Origin: Verrucomicrobiota bacterium
Lineage (GTDB): Bacteria; Verrucomicrobiota; Verrucomicrobiia; Verrucomicrobiales; Akkermansiaceae
Direction: 5' to 3'
DNA: 64,000 nt
Assembly (NCBI GenBank): GCA_017301995.1
Contig: JAFLEH010000001.1
Coordinates: forward strand, 124,001-188,000
In this document: positions 43,196 through 53,008 of the stretch, piece after piece
How the letters are laid out: each line of letters begins with the position of its first letter
How positions within the stretch are numbered: position 1 is the first letter of the stretch
Position numbers and translations under genes: made by a program
The notes under the pieces: generated by a model
The model's input: the letters and a program-made list of their open reading frames with translations, nothing else
Database searches by the model: none
What the model was told of the DNA's origin: nothing

Positions 43196-46100
43196 GTGCA
43201 AACCCATCTTCAATCCATAATTCCGAATCTCCGGATACCCCTCCGTGCCCGACAGCGGCGCGGAGGCTTCGCGCTGGTGATCACGCTTTCGATGATGATC
43301 CTGCTGACACTGTTAGCAGTCGGATTGCTGACCCTGTCGTCTGTTAGCCTCCGCGCGGGCGGCCAAGGCGCCGCCAAGGCGGAAGCGATGGCCAACGCGC
43401 GCCTCGCTCTGATGATCGCGCTCGGCGAGCTGCAGACTTCAATGGGTCCCGACCAACGGATTTCCGCGAACGCTTCGTCGGTGGCGGGCGAAAACACCAC
43501 CGACCCGAATTTGCTAGGCGCGTGGGAGTCGTGGCGCTGGCAACCGGGATCCTCCGGACCTTCCTATTCCGAAAAGGCCGCGCGTTTCCGCCGCTGGCTG
43601 GTCTCCACCAAGGACTACGAAACCGCCAGAACCGCGGTTCCGAAACTATCCGATACCATATGGTTGGTGAAACCGCCGGAAACCACGGCGACCGCTTCGA
43701 GCAGCGCCACCAAGCCGTTTCTCCGCGCCGAACGGGTGCCGGTTTCGACCACCACCAACCGCGGTGGATTCGCCTGGGGGGTGATGGACGAGAGCATGAA
43801 GGCCCCGATCAATCTTCCTGAAAGCAAACCGACCCAGACCGGCGACCGCTTGGCCCGGCGCACCGCCCCAGGCCGCGCTCGCCCCGAGGCGATCCTTCCC
43901 GTGCTGGCGCCTGACAAGCTGGGCGACCCCAACAAAATCCTCTCGCTCGACACCGCCGTGGTCGCCGTGGGCAAGGACCAAGGCAAGACCATTCCGGATC
44001 ACCAGGCCTACATCACACCCTACTCGGTGGGGCTTCTAACCAACGTGGCCGAGGGCGGAATCCGAACCGACCTAACCACCCTGTTCGAATCGGCGTCCGC
44101 AAGCCCGAATGTCAACGGCCAACAAACCCTCTACTACGCCGCCAACGACGGCGCGCCGCGCTGGGATTTCCTGCGCAGCCACTACCAACTCTATCGGAGA
44201 GTGACCGCCGCGGCATCCGGCAAACCCCAACTCACTCTCAGTTCAACCGACCTCCGGCCCACGGCCAGTGGGGTGATTCCCACCACCTCGACCGAACGGC
44301 TGCTGCCCGTCGTCGCAAAACTCCAGATCATGTTCTCGGCCGTGACCCACTACAACCACATCGGCGACCGCGTGAACTTCTTCAACACCAAGGGCAACCC
44401 GGCGGGCAATCAGAACTACGGCTGTCCCCATCTGGTTTACGACCCGGTCATCACGCTCTACAACCCCTACGACATCGCCCTCGATTTAACCAAGATGCGG
44501 ATCCGGATCTGGGACCCGCCGGTGCGTTTCGGCTTCAAGAAAAACGAAGTGTGGCTGCGCGACGAGTTCGCCACCGGCGATTTCCATCCGATGGGCCGAT
44601 TCATGATCGCCAACGAGCGCAATCAGGACGCGCACCGCTATTTCACCATGCTTCTCACCCAGTTGACCGGCAGCCGCCCCGGCGCGCGCATCCGCCTCGA
44701 ACCGGGCGAGGTGAAGGTATTCTCGCCATGGCTGGAAACCAACTGGACCTGGGGCCTGGAAACCTCCGGCGGCTATTCCGTCAGATGCTTCTTCGACTGG
44801 AACGCCGCCAACGACTTCGGCAACCGGGACGGACGCACCGGAAATCTGTTCGGCGTTGAATCGGTGCCCGGATGGGACCCGCGCGCCGGGTTGCAGACCG
44901 ACCACCTGAGCTACGCCACCCGTCCGCAGGCCACCCGCTACGATTTCGAGATCGCCAACACCTGGAACGGCGGTTGGCTGGCCATCAAACTCAACGACAC
45001 CTTCTCGGTGGAAGCCAAACCCGGGCGCGCGACCAACCTCGCCAACCAACCCGATTTCCGCGTCGATCTGCTGGCGGGAAGCTCGCAGGAACCCACCACC
45101 GACATCCTGCGCACCTACAATTTCCGCTACGCGGATCCGGCCAAGGAGCTGAGCGCCAATCCCACCAACCCGATCATCAAACGCACTTTCAAAGCCGGAG
45201 ACATCCTCCAGAAACCGGACGACAAATCGGTGGGCGGAAAATCCCCCTTCGCCATCCTGACGATGACCGCCAAGACCACCAAAGGCCCTCAGGACGTCGC
45301 CATGCCCTGGCTTCACAACCATCCGGTGATCGAGGGAGCCGATCTCAACACCACCCGAGTCGGCAACGCTCTGGATACATACGATCTGCGACTGGAAGAG
45401 GTCTCCGACTTCAACCAAAACCCCGGCGGCATCGAGTTCGACGCCGAAACCAAGCGCGGCTATTACGGAGCCACCTCATTCTCCAACGGTGGCGTCTCCA
45501 ACGTGCCGATGTTCCGCGTTCCCATCATGCCCGCCGTTTCGCTGGGCGACCTCATCCCTGCCAACCTCGTGGTGAGTTCCAACCTTCCGCGCGTCACACA
45601 TGCGTTCGGCAACTCCCGAGCCCATCCGCTCATCCCCGCCGGAGCCGTCAGCCGCGCCTCCCCGGCAGGTGGCACCGGGCAAATGCTGGACCATTCCTAC
45701 CTCATCAACAACGCGCTGTGGGACTCCACGTTCTTCTCGACCGTTGGCAGTTTCACCACACCGTTGCTCCCCGGCACCAAACGCGGTGCCATGCTGGCGG
45801 ACTTCTTCAACGGCGAGAACAACCTCCTCAATCCGCGCTTCATTCCCCTCCTGCCGCCCGAAGGGTCCGCCGACCAACAGGCCGAACGCCTCGACAAACT
45901 CGGCGACGCCCAACTCGCCAAGGAACTCGGCGGCTACCTCGGCATCCGCGGCGCCTTCAACGTCAACTCCGACTCGGTGGACGCGTGGCGCGCCCTGCTT
46001 TCCTCGTTGCGCGACGCCGAACTCCGCGGCTGGACCCTCGCCGATCTCGCCCCCAAGGACAAAACCGGGTTCCCGAGAACCGGACTGCCGATCGCCGGCG

Positions 46101-46753
46101 ACAGCGAGTCCTTCGGAGCCAAGGCCGGCCTCGACCTCAGCGGTCAGATCCGCTGGGCCGGGTTCCGCGCCCTCGACGACAAACAGATCAAACTGCTCGC
46201 CGAAAAGATCGTCGAAGAAATCCGCGAGCGCGGCAAAACCGACAAAGCCCCCAGTCTAACCCTCGGCGAATTCGTCAACCGACGCTTGGGAACCGGCCTC
46301 CACACCCTTGCCGGCCTGCTCCAGACCGCGATCGACGAAAGCCAGATCAACGAACCCTTCCACAATCTCGACTCCGTCGATCTGTCCCGCCGCCCAGTGA
46401 CCAGTGAAAAGGCCCTAACCGGCATCGCCAACCCGGCCGCCCGCTCCGGAAAATCCGCCGAGGGCGCTCCGTCCATGCTCACCCAAGGCGACCTGCTGAT
46501 GGCGCTGGCACCCGTCATCACCGTCCGCGGCGACACCTTCCGCATCCGCGCCTACGGCGAAAGCCGCACCCGCAATGGCGCCGTCACCGCCACCGCCGTT
46601 TGCGAAGCCGTCATCCAGCGTATGCCCGACTACCTCGACACCTCCGAAGACGCCGCGCTCAAAACCGCCGATCTCAAGCAAACCTCCAACATCCGCTTCG
46701 GCCGCCGGCTGTCCATCGTTTCCTTCCGCTGGCTCTCGCCCGATGAAATATAA
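43196..46753 (+). CDS. Large prepilin-like protein (Verru_Chthon cassette protein A-like)
   Basis: About 1185 residues. The N-terminus has RRGGFALVITLSMMILLTLL, a type-IV-prepilin-like basic motif and one hydrophobic helix (about 22-46), as in secretion-system minor pilins with very long outer parts. The remainder is soluble, rich in Asn, Asp and Thr and with no named domain. This layout matches the verrucomicrobial cassette A family, which normally comes with cassettes B, C and D; those were not seen here. GTG at 43196 gives a short basic N-terminus; the start is uncertain. The stop is followed after 28 bases by a pair of paralogous secreted proteins. Confidence 0.65.
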   Translation: MQTHLQSIIPNLRIPLRARQRRGGFALVITLSMMILLTLLAVGLLTLSSVSLRAGGQGAAKAEAMANARLALMIALGELQTSMGPDQRISANASSVAGENTTDPNLLGAWESWRWQPGSSGPSYSEKAARFRRWLVSTKDYETARTAVPKLSDTIWLVKPPETTATASSSATKPFLRAERVPVSTTTNRGGFAWGVMDESMKAPINLPESKPTQTGDRLARRTAPGRARPEAILPVLAPDKLGDPNKILSLDTAVVAVGKDQGKTIPDHQAYITPYSVGLLTNVAEGGIRTDLTTLFESASASPNVNGQQTLYYAANDGAPRWDFLRSHYQLYRRVTAAASGKPQLTLSSTDLRPTASGVIPTTSTERLLPVVAKLQIMFSAVTHYNHIGDRVNFFNTKGNPAGNQNYGCPHLVYDPVITLYNPYDIALDLTKMRIRIWDPPVRFGFKKNEVWLRDEFATGDFHPMGRFMIANERNQDAHRYFTMLLTQLTGSRPGARIRLEPGEVKVFSPWLETNWTWGLETSGGYSVRCFFDWNAANDFGNRDGRTGNLFGVESVPGWDPRAGLQTDHLSYATRPQATRYDFEIANTWNGGWLAIKLNDTFSVEAKPGRATNLANQPDFRVDLLAGSSQEPTTDILRTYNFRYADPAKELSANPTNPIIKRTFKAGDILQKPDDKSVGGKSPFAILTMTAKTTKGPQDVAMPWLHNHPVIEGADLNTTRVGNALDTYDLRLEEVSDFNQNPGGIEFDAETKRGYYGATSFSNGGVSNVPMFRVPIMPAVSLGDLIPANLVVSSNLPRVTHAFGNSRAHPLIPAGAVSRASPAGGTGQMLDHSYLINNALWDSTFFSTVGSFTTPLLPGTKRGAMLADFFNGENNLLNPRFIPLLPPEGSADQQAERLDKLGDAQLAKELGGYLGIRGAFNVNSDSVDAWRALLSSLRDAELRGWTLADLAPKDKTGFPRTGLPIAGDSESFGAKAGLDLSGQIRWAGFRALDDKQIKLLAEKIVEEIRERGKTDKAPSLTLGEFVNRRLGTGLHTLAGLLQTAIDESQINEPFHNLDSVDLSRRPVTSEKALTGIANPAARSGKSAEGAPSMLTQGDLLMALAPVITVRGDTFRIRAYGESRTRNGAVTATAVCEAVIQRMPDYLDTSEDAALKTADLKQTSNIRFGRRLSIVSFRWLSPDEI

Positions 46754-46781
46754 CCTAACCAATATTTTCCGGAAATCCCCC

Positions 46782-47510
46782 ATGTTCCTCCGCCGTACCG
46801 TCCTTTTCCTGCTGGCCGCCGCCACGTCCCTATCCGCGCAGCAACCGGCGCCCGCCCCGGTCTCCCAATCCGGCTCCGGCCTGCGGGTGCGTGCCCTTTC
46901 GTTCCAACTCGACTCCCCTCCCCCCGAGGTCTTCGCCCACGCGATCGGCACCACCAACAAGGAACCCGGCGTGCGGATGGAGGTCAAAAGCTATCTGAAT
47001 CACGAGGCCGGCAGCATTCCCGCCGCCGCCACCGAGATCGTTTTCACCACCGAGGCCGACCCCGCTTCGGTATCGAAGGCCGCCTCCATCATCGCCCGGA
47101 CCAAGGTTCCGCAGGGGTTCCGCCGCGGCATTCTGATGTTCCTCCCCGGCACCGCCAAACCCGGCGACCCGCCGTTCCGCGTCCTGGTCATCGGCGACTC
47201 GGGTGGCGAATTTCCGCCAGGATCCATCAAAATCCTCAACCTCAGCCCCCAGCCGGTTAGAATCCAGTTGGAAAAGGACAACTTCGACTTCAAGAGCGGG
47301 GAAACCAAGGTGATAGAGAACCCGCCCGTCGCCGAAAACAACTCCTCCGGCATGAAAGCCTTCGCGTTTGCCGAAAACCAATGGCGGCGCATCGCCTCCG
47401 GCGCCTGGCCCCACCCCGGCGAAAAACGCGTTCTCCAGGTACTCTTCCTCAACCCCGCCACCGGCCAAACCGAAATCCGCGGCGTCCGCGACGTTTCTCC
47501 CGGACTCTAG
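46782..47510 (+). CDS. Exported protein of the paralogous pair 46782/47548, first copy
   Basis: A 242-residue protein with a signal peptide (MFLRRTVLFLLAAATSLSA). The body is beta-rich: LRVRALSFQLDSPPPEV, GSIKILNLSPQPVRIQLEKDN and SGAWPHPGEKRVLQVLF, then EIRGVRDV. It is about 35-40% identical by eye with the next protein, in the same order. No known family. ATG at 46782 is used; ATG at 46743 would overlap the preceding stop and add 13 residues. The gene starts just after the prepilin-like gene, suggesting it works with that protein at the cell surface. Confidence 0.7.
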   Translation: MFLRRTVLFLLAAATSLSAQQPAPAPVSQSGSGLRVRALSFQLDSPPPEVFAHAIGTTNKEPGVRMEVKSYLNHEAGSIPAAATEIVFTTEADPASVSKAASIIARTKVPQGFRRGILMFLPGTAKPGDPPFRVLVIGDSGGEFPPGSIKILNLSPQPVRIQLEKDNFDFKSGETKVIENPPVAENNSSGMKAFAFAENQWRRIASGAWPHPGEKRVLQVLFLNPATGQTEIRGVRDVSPGL

Positions 47511-47547
47511 GCGGAACCGACCAAAACCCGAAAACCCAACAGTCCCC

Positions 47548-48219
47548 ATGCGCACGCAACTCGCAGCCGTCGCCTTGGCGATATTCTCCGGCCATGCTCT
47601 TGCCGCCGACGCCCCGTCGGCATCCCTGCGGATCCGCGCGGTCGCGGTGGTCCCCGGGTCGGTTCCAGACGTCCTCGGCGTCCAGTCTGGCGGAAAGTCC
47701 GCGGGCAAGATCCATCCCAAGACCTTCCTGAACCACGAGTTCGACACCCTTCCTCTAACCACCGGCAAGTTGGAGTTCTCCTCCGACACCGATCCAGCCT
47801 CCCGGATCGGTGCCTGCGACCTTCCGGCGGGAATCAAATCGGTGATTCTCGTGTTCGTTCCGGAGGTTCCCGGAAAACCGGCTTGCAAGGTGATCGCCGT
47901 GGACGACAGTCCCAAGGCGTTTCCGTACGGCTCGGTCAATATTCTCAACCTGACTTCGCTGCCGGTACGGATAGAACTTGAGAAGAAATCCTTCGACTTC
48001 AAGGCAGGCGAGATACGCGTGATTCCGAATCCGCCTGCAGGCCCCAACGGTGCCTCGGCGATGAAAGCCGCCCGCAAGATCGACGGCAAGTGGGAGAATT
48101 TCTCCTCGGGAGCATGGCCCCACCCCGGTCCCAAGCGCGTGCTCCAGATCCTAACCGAAGACCCGGCTTCCAAACAGACCGAAGTCCGCGGCATCCGCGA
48201 TGTCGCGGTTCCACCCTGA
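47548..48219 (+). CDS. Exported protein of the paralogous pair, second copy
   Basis: A 223-residue protein with a signal peptide (MRTQLAAVALAIFSGHALA). The same blocks as in the first copy are seen: LRIRAVAVVPG, GSVNILNLTSLPVRIELEKK, SGAWPHPGPKRVLQIL and EVRGIRDV. The pair is a tandem duplication that has diverged. It is 37 bases after the first copy and on the same strand. No known function. A gap of 244 bases with a small hairpin (CCCGAA-CA-TTCGGG near 48236) follows. Confidence 0.7.
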   Translation: MRTQLAAVALAIFSGHALAADAPSASLRIRAVAVVPGSVPDVLGVQSGGKSAGKIHPKTFLNHEFDTLPLTTGKLEFSSDTDPASRIGACDLPAGIKSVILVFVPEVPGKPACKVIAVDDSPKAFPYGSVNILNLTSLPVRIELEKKSFDFKAGEIRVIPNPPAGPNGASAMKAARKIDGKWENFSSGAWPHPGPKRVLQILTEDPASKQTEVRGIRDVAVPP

Positions 48220-48463
48220 TTTCCATCCGTGGGTTTCCCGAACATTCGGGGCGCCCAATCGATCCAACAACCCAAAACCAACACAAACTCCATCAAATGA
48301 AACCGCCGTGGGGATGCCGGTTACCGCCGCGTTTTTCCCGTTGACTCGATAGCATCAGATGCCGGAGCGGGTCCGGGACGGTGGAGCGGCAATATTCCGT
48401 TAGAACGTGACAGACCATCCCGCCTGGTGTTCACTCATTTCCGGCGCGGCGCGCCCTGTTTCC

Positions 48464-48883
48464 ATGTCCCTTCCACCTCTCAAAGACGGCATCCGCTCGC
48501 ACGTCCGTATCGACTTCTACGGCAACGTCCACAAACGCCTGCGCGGAACCGACGCGGAAATCCGCTACGCCACCGAAGTGGCCGTGCTCAAGGCCCTCGA
48601 AAAACGCGGATGCCCCTATGTTCCCCGCCTGCTCGAAGAACATCCCGAGGAACTCTACTTCGTGACCACCAACTGCGGCAAACCCGCCACCCAGATCACC
48701 AAGGAGAAAGCCGACCGCATTTTCGCCAAACTCGAGCGCGACTACGGCATCCGCCACCTGGACGCGGAACCGCGCAACATCACCTATTCCGACAAGCTCG
48801 GCTGTTTCTGCATCATCGACTTCGAGCTGGCGGAAATCCTCCCCATGCCGGACCCCGCCGCCAACAACCCACCACCCCCCTGA
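48464..48883 (+). CDS. Minimal protein-kinase-like protein
   Basis: A 139-residue protein with the C-lobe core of the kinase fold: the catalytic-loop-like HLDAEPRNITYS (His-x-Asp with Asn five residues later) and the metal loop IIDFELAE in place of DFG. An N-lobe is present only in reduced form (HVRIDFYGNVHKRL, then ATEVAVLKALEKRG) and no Gly-rich loop is visible. It may be an active small kinase similar to lipopolysaccharide or RIO-like kinases, or a pseudokinase. The PP2C phosphatase starts six bases after its stop, so they probably form a kinase/phosphatase pair. A GTG at 48407 would add 19 residues. Confidence 0.7.
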   Translation: MSLPPLKDGIRSHVRIDFYGNVHKRLRGTDAEIRYATEVAVLKALEKRGCPYVPRLLEEHPEELYFVTTNCGKPATQITKEKADRIFAKLERDYGIRHLDAEPRNITYSDKLGCFCIIDFELAEILPMPDPAANNPPPP

Positions 48884-48889
48884 CCCGCC

Positions 48890-49705
48890 GTGCCCTCCCC
48901 CGCGCTCCTTCGTTGGTCCGCCCTAACACACAGCGGCTCCCGCAAGCTCCGCAACGACGACTCCTTCATCGCCTTCGCCTCCAGTCCGAAAGGCGCCGAA
49001 ACGCTACCCGCCGAGGGCATCCGGTCCCTGGCCAATCACGACCTTGTCTTCGCCGTTTCCGATGGCATGGGCGGCGGAAATGCCGGTGATCTCGCATCTT
49101 CACTCATCCTCCAGAGGATGTCGGAGATCATACCGGAAACCTTCAAGGCCGCCGCCGCGGGCATGTTCCCGGATTGCCTCAGCCACCTCGACGACGCCAT
49201 CCGCTCGGTCCACGAACACATCAACGCCGAAGCCAAACTCCCCGAGCACAAGGGGATGGCCGCCACCCTCGCGCTCGCCTGGTTCACACCCGAGAATCTC
49301 TATCTGACGAACGTCGGCGACTCCAGGATCTATCGGTCCAGCGGCGGCCAACTCACCCAACTCACCCGCGACCACACCGCCGCATGGGGCCAATGGAAAC
49401 GCGGCGAGATCACCGAGTTTCAATTCCGCACCCATCCGCGCCGATCCGCCCTCTACGAAGTCGTCGGAGGCGGCCACCAGAACGTCTGCCCCCACTTCGC
49501 CGCCATCCCCTATCTGCCCGGCGACCGATTTCTCATCTGCTCCGACGGCCTGATCGACGGCGTATGGGAACGCCATATCTCCGACGCCCTAGCGAAAACC
49601 GCTCCCGACCCCTCGGACACCACCCGCTCCCTCGCCCGCCGCGCCATCGAAAACTCCGGCATCGACGACACCACCCTCATCATCGTGACCATTTCCCCGG
49701 ATTGA
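48890..49705 (+). CDS. PP2C-type serine/threonine phosphatase
   Basis: A 271-residue phosphatase of the PPM fold with metal-binding Asp residues: RKLRNDDSFIAF (motif 1), FAVSDGMGGGNAGD (motif 2), NVGDSRIYR (motif 8) and FLICSDGLIDGV with a late GIDDTTLIIV. It should remove phosphate from Ser/Thr in the cytoplasm. The GTG start at 48890 is six bases after the kinase-like gene, so the two are co-translated. Together with the membrane kinase at the left end of the window it points to Hanks-type signalling in this organism. Confidence 0.9.
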   Translation: MPSPALLRWSALTHSGSRKLRNDDSFIAFASSPKGAETLPAEGIRSLANHDLVFAVSDGMGGGNAGDLASSLILQRMSEIIPETFKAAAAGMFPDCLSHLDDAIRSVHEHINAEAKLPEHKGMAATLALAWFTPENLYLTNVGDSRIYRSSGGQLTQLTRDHTAAWGQWKRGEITEFQFRTHPRRSALYEVVGGGHQNVCPHFAAIPYLPGDRFLICSDGLIDGVWERHISDALAKTAPDPSDTTRSLARRAIENSGIDDTTLIIVTISPD

Positions 49706-49877
49706 GAACTGACATTCCGAACCCGGCCACCTGCGCGGATTCCAAGGTCACGGTCGCTGCCTTAGCAAGACCCGCAATACAATCGATAACCACCGACGAC
49801 CTTGGAAGATTTGTAAGCGAAACTTCAGGTGAATTGGGATTTGTCATCGTCTGGAAATATTCATAATCCATGCCCGC

Positions 49878-52706
49878 ATGGCAACAAAGCTTGCGAATCC
49901 AATCCCCCGCGCGAGCGTGAACCAACTCTCCTCAATTGGGGACAAAATCACGCTGTTCCGGTCGCTGTTCGGCGGGCGGGAGGAGGTGTATGCGCGTCGC
50001 TTTACGTCGTCGAAGACCGGAAAGTCCGGCTACGCGCCGGTATGCGGAAACGAGTGGGTCAAGGGCGTGTGTGAGAAACCGCACACCAAATGCGCCGACT
50101 GCAAATTCCAGAAATACCTGCCCGTTACCGACGAAGTGCTGCGTTGGCATTTGTCCGGAAAGGACGCGTTCGGCCGCGATTTCGTAATGGGAGTCTATCC
50201 GATGTTACTGGACGAACACTGCCACTTTCTGGCGGTGGACTTCGATGGAGAGCATTGGCGGGAAGATGCCGAGGCGTTCATGGAAACCTGCCGCCGATTG
50301 GAAATCCCGGCAGCACTCGAACGCTCGCGCTCCGGCGTTGGCGGCCATGTGTGGTGGTTTTTCGAAGATCCCGTGCCCGCCGCACTGGCGAGAAAACTCG
50401 GCGCACATGTTCTAACTGAGACGATGGAGCGACGCCCCGAAGTGGGCTTGCGTTCGTATGACCGTCTGTTTCCGAATCAGGACACGCTGCCGCGCGGTGG
50501 TTTCGGAAATCTGATCGCGCTACCACTTCAAAAAGCCCCGCGCGATGCGGGGAACAGCGTGTTTCTCGATGAGGCTTTCCAGCCGCACGAAGACCAGTGG
50601 GCATTTCTGGCTGGAATGCGTCGCATTCCCAAGCCGCGCGCCGAGGAGATGGTTAGAGCGGCCGAAGGACGTGGCCGGATCGTGGGCGTGCGCATGGCCG
50701 CGACGGACGAGGACGATCCCGAACCGTGGACCGCACCGCCCTCGCGGCGCAGGGACGCGCTGCCGCAGGGCCCCCACCCGGAACGGGTCGTGGTGGTGCT
50801 GGCGGACCAGATCTATCTGCCAAAATCCACGCTCGGCCCGGGTCTCCGCAACGCGCTGATCCGGCTGGCGGCCTTCCAGAATCCGGAGTTCTACAGGGCA
50901 CAGGCGATGCGCCTCCCCACATATGACAAGCCGCGCGTCATCGCCTGCGCGGAAGACCATCCTCAGCACCTCGCCCTTCCGCGCGGATGTTTTGCGGAGG
51001 TCATGGAGTTGTTGAAAACTCTGGAAATCACTGCCGACATCCGCGACGAGCGCTTCTTCGGCCACCCGCTTAACCTAACATTCCATGGCGAATTGCGCCC
51101 CGAACAGGCCGCCGCCGGAGCGGCGATGATGGCGCATGACACCGGCGTGCTTGCCGCCACCACCGCATTCGGCAAAACCGTGCTCGCCGCATGGCTCATC
51201 GCCCAACGCGGAGTGAACACCCTGGTGCTGGTCCACCGCCAGCAGTTGTTGGAACAATGGGTCGAACGGCTCGCGGCGTTTCTCGGGCTCGATACCAACG
51301 AGATCGGCCGTTGGGGCGGCGGCCGGAAGAAACTCACCGGGCGCATCGATGTGGCGCTGATGCAAAGCATGATCCGCAAGCAGGTGGTGCAGGATCTGGT
51401 GGCCGACTACGGCCATTTGGTGGTGGATGAATGCCACCACCTGTCCGCACAAAGTTTCGAGCAGGTGGCCCGCAGGGCGAAGGCAAAATATGTTACCGGA
51501 CTCTCGGCGACGGTCACCCGCAAGGATGGCTGGCAGCCGATCATTTTCATGCAGTGTGGGCCGGTGCGGCACCGGGTGGACGCCCGCCAACAGGCAGCGG
51601 AGCGTCCATTCACCCACGAGGTGCTGGTGCGTCCCACCGGGTTTGTTCCAGAGGGAGCGCCGGAGGAGGACGCTCGCGCCGAGTTCCAGCGGCTTTGCAA
51701 TGCCGTGCAGCACTCCGAAGCTCGCAACCGCATGATCTGCGATGAGGTGATTGCCTCCGTGCGGGAGGGCCGGGCTCCCGTGGTCCTAACCGAGAGAACG
51801 GAGCACATTGAAATCCTCTCCAAATTCTTGGCACCCGCGGTGCCGCATGTGGTCACCTTGCAGGGTGGAATGGGTCGCAAGGCGTTGCTGGCGGCGTTGG
51901 AGCGTGTCAAATCCATCCCGGACGATGTCGGGCGGGTGCTGCTGGCCACCGGGCGTTTCATTGGGGAGGGCTTTGACGACCCGAGGCTGGACACCCTGTT
52001 TCTAACCATGCCGGTATCCTGGCGCGGAACCATCGCCCAATATGTGGGTCGCCTGCACCGGCTCCACGATGGCAAACGCAAGGTGCAAGTCTATGACTAT
52101 GTGGACCTGGATGTGCGAATGCTGGAGAGGATGTTCAACAAGCGCTGCACCGGATACGACGCGCTCGGCTACACCATCCTGCTGCCCGCCAGCGCGCTGC
52201 CCGGCTGGCCGGTGGAAGTCCCGCTGCCGGTGGATGCCAAATGGAAATCCGACTACTCCGCCAGTGTGCGCAGGCTGATCCGGGACGGCGTGGACGCTCC
52301 GCTGGCAAGGCTGTTCGTGCGGGTCACGCTCGCGCCACACGAGGGTGCGGATCGCGCTCGCAGCGCCAGCGAGGCGTTCCTGTTCCGCCGTCTCGAATCG
52401 CTGCCCGATCTAGCAGACCGCTTCAATCTCAATGCCATCCTGCCCATTCCGTTCGACGACCGCAGCCAGATGGAGGTGGATTTCCTCGATACGGGCTCCC
52501 GCCTGGTGATCGAACTCGACGGGGCCCAGCATCTATCCGACGCGACCGCCTGGCGCCGAGACCGGCGCAAGGACGCGCTGTTGCAAACCCACGGGTATTT
52601 CATCCTCCGCTTCCTGGCCGATGATCTCGGCACCGATCTCGACCGCGTGCTGGACACGATCCTGCGGACCCTCGACCACCTGAAGCGCGGACACGGAGGG
52701 TGTTGA
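49878..52706 (+). CDS. Primase-helicase-nuclease fusion (TOTE conflict-system-like)
   Basis: A 942-residue three-part protein. Residues about 20-260 resemble the archaeo-eukaryotic primase domain of TOTE systems: HFLAVDFDGEHW (Asp-x-Asp, about 120), SRSGVGGHVWWFF (catalytic His motif, about 150) and YDRLFPNQD. Residues about 410-760 are an SF2 helicase: Walker A TAFGKTV (about 428), VVDECHH (about 517), SATVTRKDG, and motif VI QYVGRLHR (about 720). The C-terminus (about 850-930) has MEVDFLDTGSRLVIELDGAQH, a PD-(D/E)xK-like nuclease core. It is larger than a plain DEAD helicase. A nuclease, primase and helicase in one chain suggests defence against invading nucleic acid. Its neighbour is a double nucleotidyltransferase. 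Confidence 0.85.
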   Translation: MATKLANPIPRASVNQLSSIGDKITLFRSLFGGREEVYARRFTSSKTGKSGYAPVCGNEWVKGVCEKPHTKCADCKFQKYLPVTDEVLRWHLSGKDAFGRDFVMGVYPMLLDEHCHFLAVDFDGEHWREDAEAFMETCRRLEIPAALERSRSGVGGHVWWFFEDPVPAALARKLGAHVLTETMERRPEVGLRSYDRLFPNQDTLPRGGFGNLIALPLQKAPRDAGNSVFLDEAFQPHEDQWAFLAGMRRIPKPRAEEMVRAAEGRGRIVGVRMAATDEDDPEPWTAPPSRRRDALPQGPHPERVVVVLADQIYLPKSTLGPGLRNALIRLAAFQNPEFYRAQAMRLPTYDKPRVIACAEDHPQHLALPRGCFAEVMELLKTLEITADIRDERFFGHPLNLTFHGELRPEQAAAGAAMMAHDTGVLAATTAFGKTVLAAWLIAQRGVNTLVLVHRQQLLEQWVERLAAFLGLDTNEIGRWGGGRKKLTGRIDVALMQSMIRKQVVQDLVADYGHLVVDECHHLSAQSFEQVARRAKAKYVTGLSATVTRKDGWQPIIFMQCGPVRHRVDARQQAAERPFTHEVLVRPTGFVPEGAPEEDARAEFQRLCNAVQHSEARNRMICDEVIASVREGRAPVVLTERTEHIEILSKFLAPAVPHVVTLQGGMGRKALLAALERVKSIPDDVGRVLLATGRFIGEGFDDPRLDTLFLTMPVSWRGTIAQYVGRLHRLHDGKRKVQVYDYVDLDVRMLERMFNKRCTGYDALGYTILLPASALPGWPVEVPLPVDAKWKSDYSASVRRLIRDGVDAPLARLFVRVTLAPHEGADRARSASEAFLFRRLESLPDLADRFNLNAILPIPFDDRSQMEVDFLDTGSRLVIELDGAQHLSDATAWRRDRRKDALLQTHGYFILRFLADDLGTDLDRVLDTILRTLDHLKRGHGGC

Positions 52707-53008
52707 AGGGTAACGGAACCGGGTCAGAAGCCCCGAACCCGGAGCGATTATGGAGAGGGAGAACCTCCCGGTTCCGGTCTGACACGAATTTCACGAATTT
52801 GCACGAGTTTTGGTTCCCTCGGTTGCCCACCGAAGTCTTGAAGATTGTTGGAATTCGTGGCAAGTGAATCAGAACTCAAGAGAGGGGAACTCCCCCGTTC
52901 AGGATTTCGGGGAATGAAGGCAAGGCGTCGATCGGATTGGAGATCATCCATAGATGATCACCGGGTATTGTCGCCTCGACCAGAAAACCAAATCCCTATC
53001 CGGGAAAA
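52707..53008. other. Gap with a CACGAATT short repeat
   Basis: At 52782-52807 the sequence has ACACGAATTTCACGAATTTG followed by CACGAG, in which CACGAA or CACGAG recurs at nine- to ten-base spacing; ATTCGTGGC at 52854 is an inverted copy. It belongs to the same kind of short-word dispersed repeats as the ATCCGTG and CGCCAAG ones. No terminator or gene is visible in the rest. Confidence 0.45.
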
